From Paenibacillus sp. FSL R7-0337 (GTDB lineage Bacteria; Bacillota; Bacilli; Paenibacillales; Paenibacillaceae), in the NCBI RefSeq assembly GCF_037969875.1, contig NZ_CP150218.1:6882001-6946000 (forward strand): a stretch of DNA of 64,000 nt, given 5' to 3'. This document shows, in pieces, positions 43,664-53,056 of the stretch (the stretch's first letter is position 1; the number at the start of each line of letters is the position of its first letter). The notes beneath the pieces are model-generated. The model was not told the DNA's origin and made no database searches. It was given only the letters and a program-made list of their open reading frames with translations. Made by a program: the position numbers and the translations under genes.

Positions 43664-44458
43664 ATGGAGATGGGATTACACAATACAACAGCGCTAGTTA
43701 CAGGATCAACGAAGGGTATAGGAAAAGCTATTGCGATAGAGCTTGCCAAGGAAGGTGTCAACGTACTGGTCAATGGACGGAATAGGGAAGAGGTTGAGCA
43801 GACTGTCCGTGAATTGAAGCTGAATTACCCGGCCACCTCTCCTCAGAATGCCACAGCCGATGTTGCCGATTCTGAGCAAAGACAAGCCTTATTCGCCCAT
43901 TTCCCCAGCGTTGATATTCTGATAAACAGTATGGGCATTTATGAATTGATGCAGTATGAGGAAGTGGACGATGACATCTGGGAGAAATATTTCCGGACGA
44001 ATGTGCTTGCTGCAAACGGATTAACGAAATTATATTTACCTGGAATGTTGAGCAGGAATTATGGCCGTGTGATCTTCATTGCCAGCGAAGAGGCGGTCAT
44101 GCCCTCAGGACAAATGCCTCAATATGCGATGACCAAATCCATGCTGCTGTCCTTGTCCAAAAGTATATCTAAAGTGACAGCAGGAACGGAAGTTACAGTG
44201 AATACCATCATGCCCGGGCCTACACTCTCAGAAAAGGTTCACCATATCATTGAGGGTATGTATCCTGACGAAAATTTAACTTTTGCAGAAAAAGAACAGA
44301 AATTCATGGCGGCTAATCTGCCGCAATCTGAATTACAGCGTTTCATCAAGCCGGTGGAAATCGGCAGGCTGGCTGCCTTTGTATGCAGTCCTTATGCGGC
44401 AGCCTTTAGAGGTTCTCCCATCCGTATGGATGGAGGGATGGTGCCGACTATATATTGA
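43664..44458 (+). CDS. short-chain dehydrogenase/reductase
   Basis: 264 residues; ATG 43664 with AAGGAG nine bases upstream is preferred to ATG 43643. Classical SDR Rossmann fold: cofactor loop TGSTKGIG, NSMG, active-site Tyr and Lys in QYAMTKSM, with Ser in IASEEAVMPSG. The Arg after the second strand (NGRNREE) favours NADPH. Substrate unknown. Same strand as and next to the AraC regulator, a common pairing for inducible catabolic or detoxifying steps. Confidence 0.9.
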   Translation: MEMGLHNTTALVTGSTKGIGKAIAIELAKEGVNVLVNGRNREEVEQTVRELKLNYPATSPQNATADVADSEQRQALFAHFPSVDILINSMGIYELMQYEEVDDDIWEKYFRTNVLAANGLTKLYLPGMLSRNYGRVIFIASEEAVMPSGQMPQYAMTKSMLLSLSKSISKVTAGTEVTVNTIMPGPTLSEKVHHIIEGMYPDENLTFAEKEQKFMAANLPQSELQRFIKPVEIGRLAAFVCSPYAAAFRGSPIRMDGGMVPTIY

Positions 44459-44482
44459 TGGAGGTGTACATCCTCAACAAAA

Positions 44483-44523
44483 ACAGCGGCACCTGGGACG
44501 GTCAAGCCCCGGGGTGCCGCTGT
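44483..44523. terminator. bidirectional terminator between the SDR and GNAT genes
   Basis: ACAGCGGCACC (44483-44493) pairs with GGTGCCGCTGT (44513-44523); A-rich on the left and T-containing on the right. Genes converge on it. Confidence 0.75.
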
Positions 44524-44544
44524 ATTGCTGTATCAGGGCCGGAT

Positions 44545-45024
44545 TCAGCCCAGTTTGATCAGGTCACGGAATACCCCGGGAAAAGAGTCAGGGATCGCTA
44601 TCGCACCGACGGTCTTCTCATAGAAAGCCAGTGCGTCCTCGACCCAGCCAATGACGGCGTAGCCGTAGCCGCTCTGGTGCATGGCGGACAGGCATTCCAG
44701 CAGCAGGGCCTTCCCGATGCCCAGCCCCCGGTAATCGTCCAGCACGCCGGTCGGGCCGAAGAAGTTCTTCACTACAACCTCGTGACAGGCGAAGCCGATG
44801 ACCTCGCCCTGTTTCACGGCGATATAGCAGTGGACGGGCAGGTGGGCGAAGGCTACCTCGCATTCATTCCGCCAGCTCTCCGTGAAATGGCGGCCGACAA
44901 AATCCACAATGGCCTGCTTATCTCCGGTCATCGCCCGTTTAATAACAATGCCTTGTCCCCGCAGACGCTCCAGCAGCGCCCCGTTGTCCGGCAGATCGTA
45001 TAGCTTCACAAGCATATCAGGCAT
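44545..45024 (-). CDS. GNAT-family N-acetyltransferase
   Basis: 159 residues. The ATG at 45024 overlaps the hexosaminidase stop as TGATG, so translation is coupled. Acetyl-CoA loop VLDDYRGLGIGKALLLECL (R/QxxGxG/A motif) and the following YAVIGWVEDALAFYEKTVGA are typical. Being the last gene of a SIS-GH20-GNAT operon, it may act on an amino sugar (acetylation of glucosamine or a derived product), but GNAT substrates are hard to predict. Cytosolic. Confidence 0.85.
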   Translation of the reverse strand: MPDMLVKLYDLPDNGALLERLRGQGIVIKRAMTGDKQAIVDFVGRHFTESWRNECEVAFAHLPVHCYIAVKQGEVIGFACHEVVVKNFFGPTGVLDDYRGLGIGKALLLECLSAMHQSGYGYAVIGWVEDALAFYEKTVGAIAIPDSFPGVFRDLIKLG

Positions 45025-46835
45025 CAAGGTTCCCCCGCTTTCTGTTCTATGATCTCAAGATCGGTCATCATGGCTTGCAGGTTGGCCTCGAATAGTTCAG
45101 GCCGGTAGAAGCGGGAGCGGATGAACAGCTCCGACATTTGCGGCACAAGCAGCTCTGCGAGCACGCTCTGCATTCTTAGCTTGGCTCGCCGCAGATCGCC
45201 ATAGCCGCTCCGGTATTTGTCCCGGAGGAAGGTCATCACTTCCTCGCTGCCCGGCGACATCGCTCCCCGGAAAAGGAAGGTATGCAGCGGTGAGCGGCGC
45301 TGCACCGGAAGCTCGTACTGGATCATGGCATCGATCAGCTCAGCGGTCAAGCAGTTCTTCTTGACCTCGGGCAGAAGCTGCGGAATCAGCGAGTAATAGT
45401 CAGTGACCGCATATTCCGCCCAGTCTTCCCCGCTCAGCAGGTCCGCAGGCAAGCCGTGGAACTGGTGCAGGAACCGTGTCAGGAAGGTCCCGGTCTCCGC
45501 TCCGGCATTCCAGCTCTGCTCGGCAGCGAAGAAAGCCGGATAACGCGAGGTCTCGAACAATCCGTAGGGGCTGCCTAACGAGAACGGGCAACCCCAGTTC
45601 GTATGAATAATGCCCTCCAGCTGCTCGGTGCGGGCGAGCTGAATCCAGTCCTGCACATTCTTGATCCGGTTATGGATGACCGGATAATTCTGATCGCCGT
45701 TATCGTCCCAGCAGCGGACAGAGGAAGCGCCCAGGGTCTGGATGCCCGCATCCCGCAGCTTGTGGAGAATCTGACGGGCATCCGCCTTCATCCGGTGCCC
45801 GCCATAGATCCAGACGACCACGATCACACGCTTGTCAAGCGCCGCAATCTCCTCTGCTGTAGCCTGCATGATCATATCATGCCAGATCATCGGCTGTTTG
45901 CCGAGGCTGAGCGTCTTCTCCGCCAATTGATTGACGAAGCGGATGAACGAAGCCTCCGGGGTAAGCCCGGAGCGCTTGCAGTCCTCGCATGTGCCAAGGG
46001 TCCAGACCTCGTCACAGCCGAGGTGAAGATAGCGGCTGTGCGGATGAAGAGCTGCCACCTCTTCCAGAATCCCGGCCATCATCCCGAAGGAGCCGTTGCG
46101 GTGCGGGCACAGCTCCGACACGGTCTCCGGGACCTCGCGCAGACCGATATAGGCCGGATGCTTCAGAATGTATTCCAGATGCCCGAAGGACTGCTGCTTC
46201 GGAATGACGGTAATGAAGTGGTCGTGTGCCGTCCTGAGCAGTCGCCGGTGTTCTTCCTCCGTGAAGGCAAGCTCAGGATGGCGCAGGAAGGCCAGCTTAC
46301 GGAAGGGCAGCTTGTCCTCATATTCGATAATCAGCGTATTGATCTTATAATCGGCCAGCTCTGCGATATACTCCAGCAGATGCTCATAGGTCGGATAGAC
46401 GGTACGCAGATCCAGATAATCGCTGCGCAGCCGCAGCTCGGCCCAGTCGGCAACCGTCACCGCAGGTACGGTACCGCCGCCGCTCCCCAGCAGCTGTTCC
46501 AGTGTCTTCAGCCCATAGAAGAGGCCGGAGGCGCTAAGCGCATACAGCTCGATCCGGTCCTTATCGGTAATCAGCACGTAGCTGTCATGTCTGCCCTCGA
46601 CCCGCCGGGCCAGCAGCGGGTTGAGCGGGGTACCCTCCGTGACCAGGGCGAATACACCGCTGCCGCCCTGAGCAGCATGTACTGTTACCCCGGCGAATAT
46701 CCGTTCAGCCGCCACCACTAGCCGGACATCCTCCCCGGGGCTCCATAACTGCACCGCCCAGCCGTGAAGCCCGGTGACCGGCTCCGGTCCACGGCTCTGC
46801 ACCACCTGAGGGGCTGGAATCAGCTGCAGGCTCAT
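45024..46835 (-). CDS. GH20 beta-N-acetylhexosaminidase, cytoplasmic
   Basis: 603 residues. N-terminal GH20b-like domain (about 1-130) then the TIM barrel. Acid pair Asp-Glu in LHLGCDEVWTLG (GH20 consensus G(G)DE) with substrate-assisted mechanism; tryptophans MIWHDMI and VVVWIYGGHR line the pocket. No signal peptide, so it works on an imported oligosaccharide, releasing terminal GlcNAc or GalNAc. Start overlaps the SIS gene's stop (ATGA), second gene of the leftward operon, opposite the ABC transporter genes. Confidence 0.9.
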   Translation of the reverse strand: MSLQLIPAPQVVQSRGPEPVTGLHGWAVQLWSPGEDVRLVVAAERIFAGVTVHAAQGGSGVFALVTEGTPLNPLLARRVEGRHDSYVLITDKDRIELYALSASGLFYGLKTLEQLLGSGGGTVPAVTVADWAELRLRSDYLDLRTVYPTYEHLLEYIAELADYKINTLIIEYEDKLPFRKLAFLRHPELAFTEEEHRRLLRTAHDHFITVIPKQQSFGHLEYILKHPAYIGLREVPETVSELCPHRNGSFGMMAGILEEVAALHPHSRYLHLGCDEVWTLGTCEDCKRSGLTPEASFIRFVNQLAEKTLSLGKQPMIWHDMIMQATAEEIAALDKRVIVVVWIYGGHRMKADARQILHKLRDAGIQTLGASSVRCWDDNGDQNYPVIHNRIKNVQDWIQLARTEQLEGIIHTNWGCPFSLGSPYGLFETSRYPAFFAAEQSWNAGAETGTFLTRFLHQFHGLPADLLSGEDWAEYAVTDYYSLIPQLLPEVKKNCLTAELIDAMIQYELPVQRRSPLHTFLFRGAMSPGSEEVMTFLRDKYRSGYGDLRRAKLRMQSVLAELLVPQMSELFIRSRFYRPELFEANLQAMMTDLEIIEQKAGEP

Positions 46836-47596
46836 AGCCAGCGTACCCGGCCTTTGAAGCGCTCAATGAAGCGGTTATTCCACTCGTCCCCGCCCGGGGC
46901 GTTGCCGCTGCGCCAGACCGGCACCTCGATCCCTTTTGCCCCGAGGCAGGCGGCAGTGGTCATCATCAGGGAATTCAGCAGAAAAGCGTTAGCGAAGGTA
47001 GAGGTGGAGCCCATCTTCGGCTGGGTGCCGTCAATGTGAAGCGCAGCGTCACCGGGCTTGACCTTACTGTCCAGAACATAATCGCAGAGTGCGTAGAGAT
47101 TCTGTCCCGAGGGGTGGCGGGCGATATGATTCGCTGGCGTAGCCTCGGCATGGCCCACGGAGGTCACCGCAATAGTGATCACGCCCCGGCGGCGTGCTTC
47201 CAGAGCGGCATCGACACAGGCTGTGTTGATCCCGTAAGCATTGGCGATGATCAGAATGTCTCCTTGTCCGAGCCGGTTGTCTTCGATCACCAATGTGCCA
47301 TAGCCGGGAGTGCGTTCAACCGCCATGGAGCGCAGGGCACCATTCGAGATCATCGTGCCTTCATCTAAAATAGCGCTGATATGCATCAGTCCGCCGGCAC
47401 GGAAGAAGACCTCGGTAGCATTCATATTGGAGTGTCCCCCGGGTCCGTAGAGATAGATCAGCCTGTCCTCCGCAATATGCCCGGCGAGCAGCTCCGCCAC
47501 CTCCAGCAGCTTGTCCCGCGGCTCACTCCGTATCTCATTCAGCAGTTCAACAATAGTATCCATATAAGCGGACATAATATCTGACTTCACGTTCAT
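46832..47596 (-). CDS. UPF0309-family SIS-domain protein
   Basis: 254 residues from ATG 47596 with AGGAGGGATAG upstream; a frame extension to 47671 is ignored. Strong match to UPF0309: SDIMSAYMDTIVELLNEIR, RLIYLYGPGGHSNMNATEVFFRAGGL, LDEGTMISNGALRSMAVERTPGYG and the end EVPVWRSGNAPGGDEWNNRFIERF. SIS folds bind phosphosugars as isomerases or regulators. Leading an operon with the GH20 enzyme, it likely acts on a phosphorylated amino sugar, possibly as isomerase or etherase. The biochemical role of the family is unproven. Confidence 0.86.
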   Translation of the reverse strand: MNVKSDIMSAYMDTIVELLNEIRSEPRDKLLEVAELLAGHIAEDRLIYLYGPGGHSNMNATEVFFRAGGLMHISAILDEGTMISNGALRSMAVERTPGYGTLVIEDNRLGQGDILIIANAYGINTACVDAALEARRRGVITIAVTSVGHAEATPANHIARHPSGQNLYALCDYVLDSKVKPGDAALHIDGTQPKMGSTSTFANAFLLNSLMMTTAACLGAKGIEVPVWRSGNAPGGDEWNNRFIERFKGRVRWL

Positions 47597-47615
47597 CACT
47601 ATCCCTCCTAAAAGA

Positions 47616-47693
47616 TTTGTAAGCATAAGCCCCCTGGGTCTCTTCGCCAAACTGGCTTCGAAAGCATACACTTTAAGTTTTGTAAGCCTAAGC
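47616..47693. promoter_or_regulatory. 15-bp direct repeats before the SIS operon
   Basis: TTTGTAAGCATAAGC (47616-47630) and TTTGTAAGCCTAAGC (47679-47693) are exactly 63 bp apart, about six helical turns, just upstream of the SIS start. Candidate operator for a looping regulator; unverified. Confidence 0.45.
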
Positions 47694-47782
47694 TGGTGCT
47701 TGCCTAGAAGATAACAAACCGGACTACCTCAGTAAATCAACTATTTTGCGCAATTCCGCACCGTTTTTGACTGATTGATGCA

Positions 47783-47852
47783 GGGTCAGGTAAAAATTTT
47801 TCCGAACGGGTCAGGATCGTGGCTTATGCCTATTGCCTTACCTTTCTATAAT
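47783..47852 (+). promoter_or_regulatory. promoter and candidate AraC-regulator operator of the ABC transporter operon
   Basis: -10 TATAAT at 47847-47852 with a poor -35 (TTATGC, 47824-47829), typical of activated promoters. Two identical GGGTCAGG octamers (47783-47790 and 47808-47815, 25 bp apart) sit directly upstream, where an AraC-type response regulator would bind. Start codon is 37 bp downstream of the -10. Confidence 0.5.
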
Positions 47853-47888
47853 GAGAGATAAGATCACGCAAGAGGGGGGACAGAGCCA

Positions 47889-48824
47889 TTGAAGACGTCA
47901 GTTACTTTACCGCAGTCCCGTGAGAAACCTACCGCCGGCAGCAGAAAAAGAAAACGGCTGGAAGCCGGGATGGGTTACCTGTTCACCGGTCCCATGCTGC
48001 TGGGTGTGCTCGTATTTACGCTAATTCCTATGATATTCTCCTTCGTGCTCAGCTTCACCAAATGGTCATTTGTCACCGGGTTCGACAAAATTCGCTTCAA
48101 TGGCTTTGATAACTTCCGCCAGCTGATGCAGGATGAGGTGTTCCTGAAGTCGCTGGGCAATAACTTCATAATGCTGTTGGCCGTACCGGCCGGAATGGGG
48201 ATCGCGCTGATCCTGGCGGTGATTATTACCAGTCACGTGTATGCGCCGGGTGCTTTTAAAGTCATCTACTTCATGCCTCAGATTTCCAGTGTCGTCGCGG
48301 TAGCGGTCGTGTGGCAGGTGCTCTTCCATCCTTCGTACGGTCCGGTTAACGGCTTCCTGTCAGCGCTCGGCGTGGACCATCCGCCCAAATGGCTGGCCGA
48401 TCCGACCTACGCGCTTCCTTCGGTCATGCTGCTGATGATCTGGATCGATCTTGGGGTCTCGCTGATTATCTATATCGCCGGAATCAAGAATATTCCTGCC
48501 GATCTGTATGAAGCGGCGACGATCGACGGCGCCTCGAAGCTGGCCCAGTTCCGCTCAATTACTTTTCCGCTGCTGACGCCGACCACCTTCTTCCTGCTGG
48601 TGACCGGGATTATCGGCAATTTCAAATCCTTCGCTCTGGTCAAGGTGCTGACGGACGGCGGACCGGCCCATTCCACCTCTGTTGTCGTATATGACATGTA
48701 CCAGACGGCTTTCGTCGATCTTCAGACCGGGTATGCTTCATCCATGGTTATGATTCTGTTCGTCATCGTGCTGGCCATTACCGGCTTGCAGTGGCTGGGG
48801 CAGCGCTATTGGGTCAATTACTAG
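47889..48824 (+). CDS. carbohydrate ABC transporter permease, MalF-type
   Basis: 311 residues; TTG start with AGGGGGGACAGAG upstream. Six membrane helices and the EAA motif in DLYEAATIDGASKLAQFRSITFPLL near residue 205, which docks the ATPase. Together with the second permease it forms the translocation channel of a CUT1-family sugar importer. First gene of the seven-gene rightward operon, divergent from the SIS gene. No ATPase gene is present; a shared MsmX-type ATPase encoded elsewhere is the usual solution in Firmicutes. Confidence 0.9.
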   Translation: MKTSVTLPQSREKPTAGSRKRKRLEAGMGYLFTGPMLLGVLVFTLIPMIFSFVLSFTKWSFVTGFDKIRFNGFDNFRQLMQDEVFLKSLGNNFIMLLAVPAGMGIALILAVIITSHVYAPGAFKVIYFMPQISSVVAVAVVWQVLFHPSYGPVNGFLSALGVDHPPKWLADPTYALPSVMLLMIWIDLGVSLIIYIAGIKNIPADLYEAATIDGASKLAQFRSITFPLLTPTTFFLLVTGIIGNFKSFALVKVLTDGGPAHSTSVVVYDMYQTAFVDLQTGYASSMVMILFVIVLAITGLQWLGQRYWVNY

Positions 48825-48843
48825 AGAAGGGAGGCGCACACCT

Positions 48844-49680
48844 GTGAGAATAGGCAATCTGGATTGGGGAAAAGCCATCATCACCCTGATCATGGCGCTG
48901 CTGGGGATCGTGTTTTTGCTTCCTTTTATATGGATGCTGTCTGCTTCGCTTAAGCCGGAGGCCGATGTCTTCAAGTATCCGATTGAATGGATTCCGCAGA
49001 CCCTGCGGGCGTCCTTCAACTATCATTCCGTCTGGTTCGGCAAAGCCAACTTCACGCTCTATTACTGGAACTCAATCAAGGTCACGGCGCTCACCACGCT
49101 CCTGTCTGTGGGAGTGTCCAGCATGGCCGCCTACGGCTTCACCAAAATCCGCTTCCCCGGCAGAAATGCACTGTTCGTACTGGTGCTGGCAACCTATATG
49201 ATTCCTGCGGAAGCCACACTGGTGCCGCTGTTCATCATCTTCCGTTCCACGGGCCTGTACGATACGCATCTGGGCCTGATCCTGCTGGGCGGGTTCAGCG
49301 TGCTGGGCACCTTCCTGCTCCGCCAGTTCTTCGCTTCGCTCTCGAAAGAATATATCGAATCGGCACAGATTGACGGTGCGGGCCATCTGCGCATCTTCAC
49401 CTTCATTCTGTTCCCGCTGGTCCGGCCCGCGATTGCCACGTATGCGATTCTGCGGTTTATCTGGACCTGGAATGATTTTCAGACGCCGCTGGTCTTCCTG
49501 AACAGTAAGACGCTCTACACGCTACAGCTTGGTATGAACGCCTTCGCCGACCGCAACGGCGCCTTCTATTCGCTGATTATGGCGGCTTCGGTCTCGGCTA
49601 TTGTCCCGCTGCTGATTGTGTTCATCCTTGGGCAGAAGCAGGTTATCGAAGGTATTTCCTTAGGGGGGGTGAAGGGGTGA
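48844..49680 (+). CDS. carbohydrate ABC transporter permease, MalG-type
   Basis: 278 residues, GTG start 19 bp after the first permease stop with AAGGGAGGCGCAC upstream. Six helices (first at about 12-30, MALLGIVFLLPFIWMLSASL) and the EAA loop in KEYIESAQIDGAGHLRIFTFILFPLVRP. Completes the permease pair. Its C-terminal EGISLGGVKG matches the usual MalG end. Confidence 0.9.
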   Translation: MRIGNLDWGKAIITLIMALLGIVFLLPFIWMLSASLKPEADVFKYPIEWIPQTLRASFNYHSVWFGKANFTLYYWNSIKVTALTTLLSVGVSSMAAYGFTKIRFPGRNALFVLVLATYMIPAEATLVPLFIIFRSTGLYDTHLGLILLGGFSVLGTFLLRQFFASLSKEYIESAQIDGAGHLRIFTFILFPLVRPAIATYAILRFIWTWNDFQTPLVFLNSKTLYTLQLGMNAFADRNGAFYSLIMAASVSAIVPLLIVFILGQKQVIEGISLGGVKG

Positions 49681-49743
49681 GGGCGGGCAGATTCCCGGAA
49701 ACTGCATAACCGGGTGTAAACCACATTAGAAGGGGTGTTATTG

Positions 49744-51105
49744 ATGAAAAAGAATGTGTTCGCTCTGGTATGGATCGTCGTGCTTCTGGTAGCCCTGGCG
49801 GGCTGCGGCAAATCAAACAACACCAATGGCGCAGCTCCCGCTGCTGGCAGTACGGCTGCACCGGAGGCAGGGGAAAGTGCCGCACCTTCCACAGAACCGG
49901 TAACGATTAAGGTGGCCAACTGGTCCCCTGCGGCGGATATGGAGCCTGTGCTGAAGGCCTATGAGGATTCACATCCGGGCGTCACCCTGGAATATGTCGA
50001 GCTTGCCGACAACGGGGACTCTGTGGCTGGCATGAAAAAGCTGGATCTGCTCGTGGCTTCCGGCGAGAACCTGGATGTGGTGTTCATGCCCGGAGCCACC
50101 GACTATTCACAGCGTGCCGGACTTGGCCTGCTGGCTCCGCTGAATGACCTGATCACCAAGGAAGGGATCACGCTGGCTGACGAATACACGATTGATCCAT
50201 CCGTGGACGGCAAGGTGTATGCACTCCCGGATACGCTTGAGAATTATTTCGTCCTCTTGAACAAGGACAAGCTGGATGCGGCAGGGTTAGCCGTTCCGAC
50301 GGAATGGAGCTGGGACGACTATCTCGATTATGCAGCCAAACTGACGAGCGGCACTGGCCCCTCCAAGACCTTCGGCACCTATTTCCATACCTGGGCCATG
50401 TACTGGGAGCTCGGAATCATCAACCAGGAGAAGGACAATAATCTGGTCAATAACGGTATCGTAAATATCGACAGCGCGGGCATCCGCAAGTCTCTGGAGC
50501 TGCGCAATAAGGCTGAGGAATCCGGAGTGGCCGTACCGTATGCCGATACGATCTCCCAGAAGCTCGCATACCGCTCAGAATTCTTCACCGGACATGCCGC
50601 GATGATCGTGACCGGCAATTGGATGATCGGTGAAGCCGGCGGGTCGGAGGAGTTCCCGGCTACGTTCACCACCGCGTTCGCGCCGATGCCTTCGAACAGT
50701 GCAGGAGAACCGAGCGGGGTCAGTATTGCTAACGGCAACTACGTTGGAATTCTGGAAAAGTCGAAGCATCAGCAGGAAGCGTATGATTTCATCCGCTGGT
50801 ACTCCACGGAGGGCGAGCAGATGCAGAATGTATACTCCGCCTGGAAGAAGCAGGATGTGGACCAGTTCATTGCAGGCGTCAAAACCAAGGCCATGAGCCC
50901 GGACAACATTGACGAAACCTCACTGGCCTATGTGATCAAGAATGCGAAGCCTGCTCCCTTAAGTGTGCCGCCGACCTACCAGGGCGAGCTGGAGACAGCC
51001 TTTACCAAAGAAACGGAGCTGTTCATTCTGAAGCAGCAGGACCTGGAGACTACAATCAGCAAAGCGCAGGCGGAGCTGCAGAAGATTGTGGATGCCAATA
51101 AGTAA
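49744..51105 (+). CDS. extracellular solute-binding lipoprotein (sugar ABC transporter)
   Basis: 453 residues from ATG 49744 (AAGGGGTG upstream; the GTG at 49735 has none). Signal with lipobox LVALAGC, then an Ala/Ser/Pro linker and a family-1 solute-binding fold (VTIKVANWSPAADMEPVLKAYEDSHPGVTLEYVE). Captures the sugar outside the membrane for the two permeases. Given GH20 and nagBA in the locus, GlcNAc-containing oligosaccharides are the likely ligand. Order permease-permease-binding protein is reversed from the classic mal order. Confidence 0.9.
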   Translation: MKKNVFALVWIVVLLVALAGCGKSNNTNGAAPAAGSTAAPEAGESAAPSTEPVTIKVANWSPAADMEPVLKAYEDSHPGVTLEYVELADNGDSVAGMKKLDLLVASGENLDVVFMPGATDYSQRAGLGLLAPLNDLITKEGITLADEYTIDPSVDGKVYALPDTLENYFVLLNKDKLDAAGLAVPTEWSWDDYLDYAAKLTSGTGPSKTFGTYFHTWAMYWELGIINQEKDNNLVNNGIVNIDSAGIRKSLELRNKAEESGVAVPYADTISQKLAYRSEFFTGHAAMIVTGNWMIGEAGGSEEFPATFTTAFAPMPSNSAGEPSGVSIANGNYVGILEKSKHQQEAYDFIRWYSTEGEQMQNVYSAWKKQDVDQFIAGVKTKAMSPDNIDETSLAYVIKNAKPAPLSVPPTYQGELETAFTKETELFILKQQDLETTISKAQAELQKIVDANK

Positions 51106-51229
51106 AAATTGGCAGGGCTAAACGGCCGGATTTTACCTGAAATCCTGCGGTGAAATCAGCTGCTTGAGGCGGAAAGCTGATATGATAGAAGCATAGACAC
51201 GATAGTCTGATTGTGAAGGGGGATGGCCA

Positions 51230-53056
51230 TTGCTGCTAAGAGGATGGAGACTCGGTTTTCGCAATAAGCTGCTCGTCGCTTCCCTGCTCTGTCTGCTGCT
51301 TCCCGCCTCTATTACCCTGTATATTTCCAATTCCTACACAGAGCATATCCTCCGTTCCCAGGTGATTCAGAATGAACGCCGTTCGCTGGAGCAGGAGAGC
51401 CTGTACATCTCGAACCTCTTCAGCAATATGGTGCTGGTGGCGAATTATATCCAGTTCGATCCCGGCATCACACTTATTCTCAAAGAAAACTGGCAGCGCA
51501 GCAAGCTGCACCAGCCTGATACAGCCAGGCATATCCTGGATTTCAAAGAGGTGACCGACAAGCTGGTCAGCGTGACCTCCATGATGGAAAAAACGTTCGT
51601 GACCGTCCTCACCTCGGACGGGCAATACTACTCCAATTATTCCTACGCCAAGCTCGATGTCGGGGCACTGCTCCAGCAGCCCTGGATGGATACCGCCCGC
51701 AAGCAGCCTGCCTTCGAGCTGTACTGGGCAGGCGTAATTGATAACTATATCCCGACCGCAGCAGCCGGCAGCCCGCAGGTGCTTACGATTGCCCGCAATC
51801 TCAAGCTGTCCTCCAGTTCAACCTACGCTACGGTAATAATCAGTATCGCCGAGAGCCGGATCAGCCAGATCTTGAGTGATAGCGGGAAGGGACAGCAGAC
51901 CCTGCTGATTGCGCCGGACGGAACGGTGATTGCCGCCCGGGACAAGTCCCTGCTGGGCCGGCCGTTCTCACTTATGGATGCCGTGAAGCCTGCCGCCGCT
52001 TCCAGCTTCATCGATTACCGGGGGGAGCAGTATCTGCTCAGCAGTCTGGAGATCCCTTACGGCAATTACCGGATTGTCAGCCTGTCGCCTTACCGTGAGG
52101 CGGTCAGCCGGATCAGCGCGACCCACCGCTGGAGTACGGCGGTGCAGGTGGTGTCGGGCGCTTTTTTCCTGCTGATCCTGGTGCTGCTGGTCAGGCAGTT
52201 CACGAAGCCGGTTATCCGGCTCGATCAGGTGGCGGCGCGGGTGGACCGGGGGGAGCTCGGCCTCCGTTCGGGAGTCCGGGGCTATGATGAGATCGGGCGG
52301 CTGGGCAAATCCTTCGATCATATGCTGGACCGGGTAGAAGGGATGGTACTTCAGATCAAGGAAGAGCAGGCACAGAAGCGCAAGGCGGAGCTGGCGATGC
52401 TGCAATCGCAGATTAATCCCCACTTCCTGTTCAATATCCTGAACTCGATCCGCTTGCGCATTATGATGCGGGGAGATGAGGAGAATGCGGAACTGCTCTT
52501 CTCGCTCTCCCGGCTGCTGCGTATGACGATTCAACAGCGGGATGAATACACTACGCTGCATGATGAGCTGTATATTGTCAGGAGCTATGTGGAGCTGCTG
52601 AATTTCCGCCAGTCCGAGGAGGTGGCGCTGGATACTGATTGTACCTCCGAGAGCCTCAGTGTCCGTATCCCCCGCTTCCTGCTTCAGCCTGTCATTGAGA
52701 ATGCCTATATTCATGGGCTGCGCCAAGGGGGCGGGCGTATTCTGATCCGAACCTGGACGCAGGATCACCGGCTGTTCATTGAGATAGAAGACAACGGTCA
52801 GGGGATGGATGAGGTCACTCTGAGCCGCCTGCGCGCCGGGCTAAGCTCCAAGCCGCCGGGCAAGGAAGCGATGCCGCCTGGCAGGCTGGCCCACATCGGA
52901 ATGTCCAATGTCTATGAACGTCTGCATCTGACTTACGGTTCAGCCTTCCAGATTACGATGGACAGCAGGCCCGGCGAGGGGACAACCTTCCGGTTCGTGC
53001 TGCCCGTGCAGATTCCGGATCAGGCTGAGGAAAGGGAGCGTGGTAGGGATGTATAG
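51230..53056 (+). CDS. sensor histidine kinase (LytS/YesM type)
   Basis: 608 residues; TTG start with GAAGGGGGATGG upstream. Two membrane helices (about 13-30 and 300-320) frame an extracellular dCache-like sensing domain; HAMP follows, then the His_kinase domain with the phosphorylated histidine in QSQINPHFLFNILNSIRLR, N-box LLQPVIENAYIHGL and G-box IEIEDNGQGMD. Such YesM-type kinases pair with AraC-type response regulators to control sugar ABC operons, which is exactly the next gene (8-nt overlap). Confidence 0.92.
   Translation: MLLRGWRLGFRNKLLVASLLCLLLPASITLYISNSYTEHILRSQVIQNERRSLEQESLYISNLFSNMVLVANYIQFDPGITLILKENWQRSKLHQPDTARHILDFKEVTDKLVSVTSMMEKTFVTVLTSDGQYYSNYSYAKLDVGALLQQPWMDTARKQPAFELYWAGVIDNYIPTAAAGSPQVLTIARNLKLSSSSTYATVIISIAESRISQILSDSGKGQQTLLIAPDGTVIAARDKSLLGRPFSLMDAVKPAAASSFIDYRGEQYLLSSLEIPYGNYRIVSLSPYREAVSRISATHRWSTAVQVVSGAFFLLILVLLVRQFTKPVIRLDQVAARVDRGELGLRSGVRGYDEIGRLGKSFDHMLDRVEGMVLQIKEEQAQKRKAELAMLQSQINPHFLFNILNSIRLRIMMRGDEENAELLFSLSRLLRMTIQQRDEYTTLHDELYIVRSYVELLNFRQSEEVALDTDCTSESLSVRIPRFLLQPVIENAYIHGLRQGGGRILIRTWTQDHRLFIEIEDNGQGMDEVTLSRLRAGLSSKPPGKEAMPPGRLAHIGMSNVYERLHLTYGSAFQITMDSRPGEGTTFRFVLPVQIPDQAEERERGRDV

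Noticed and set aside
45603..46721. 372-codon forward frame
   Set aside because: Antisense to the GH20 gene, without motifs or a start site.
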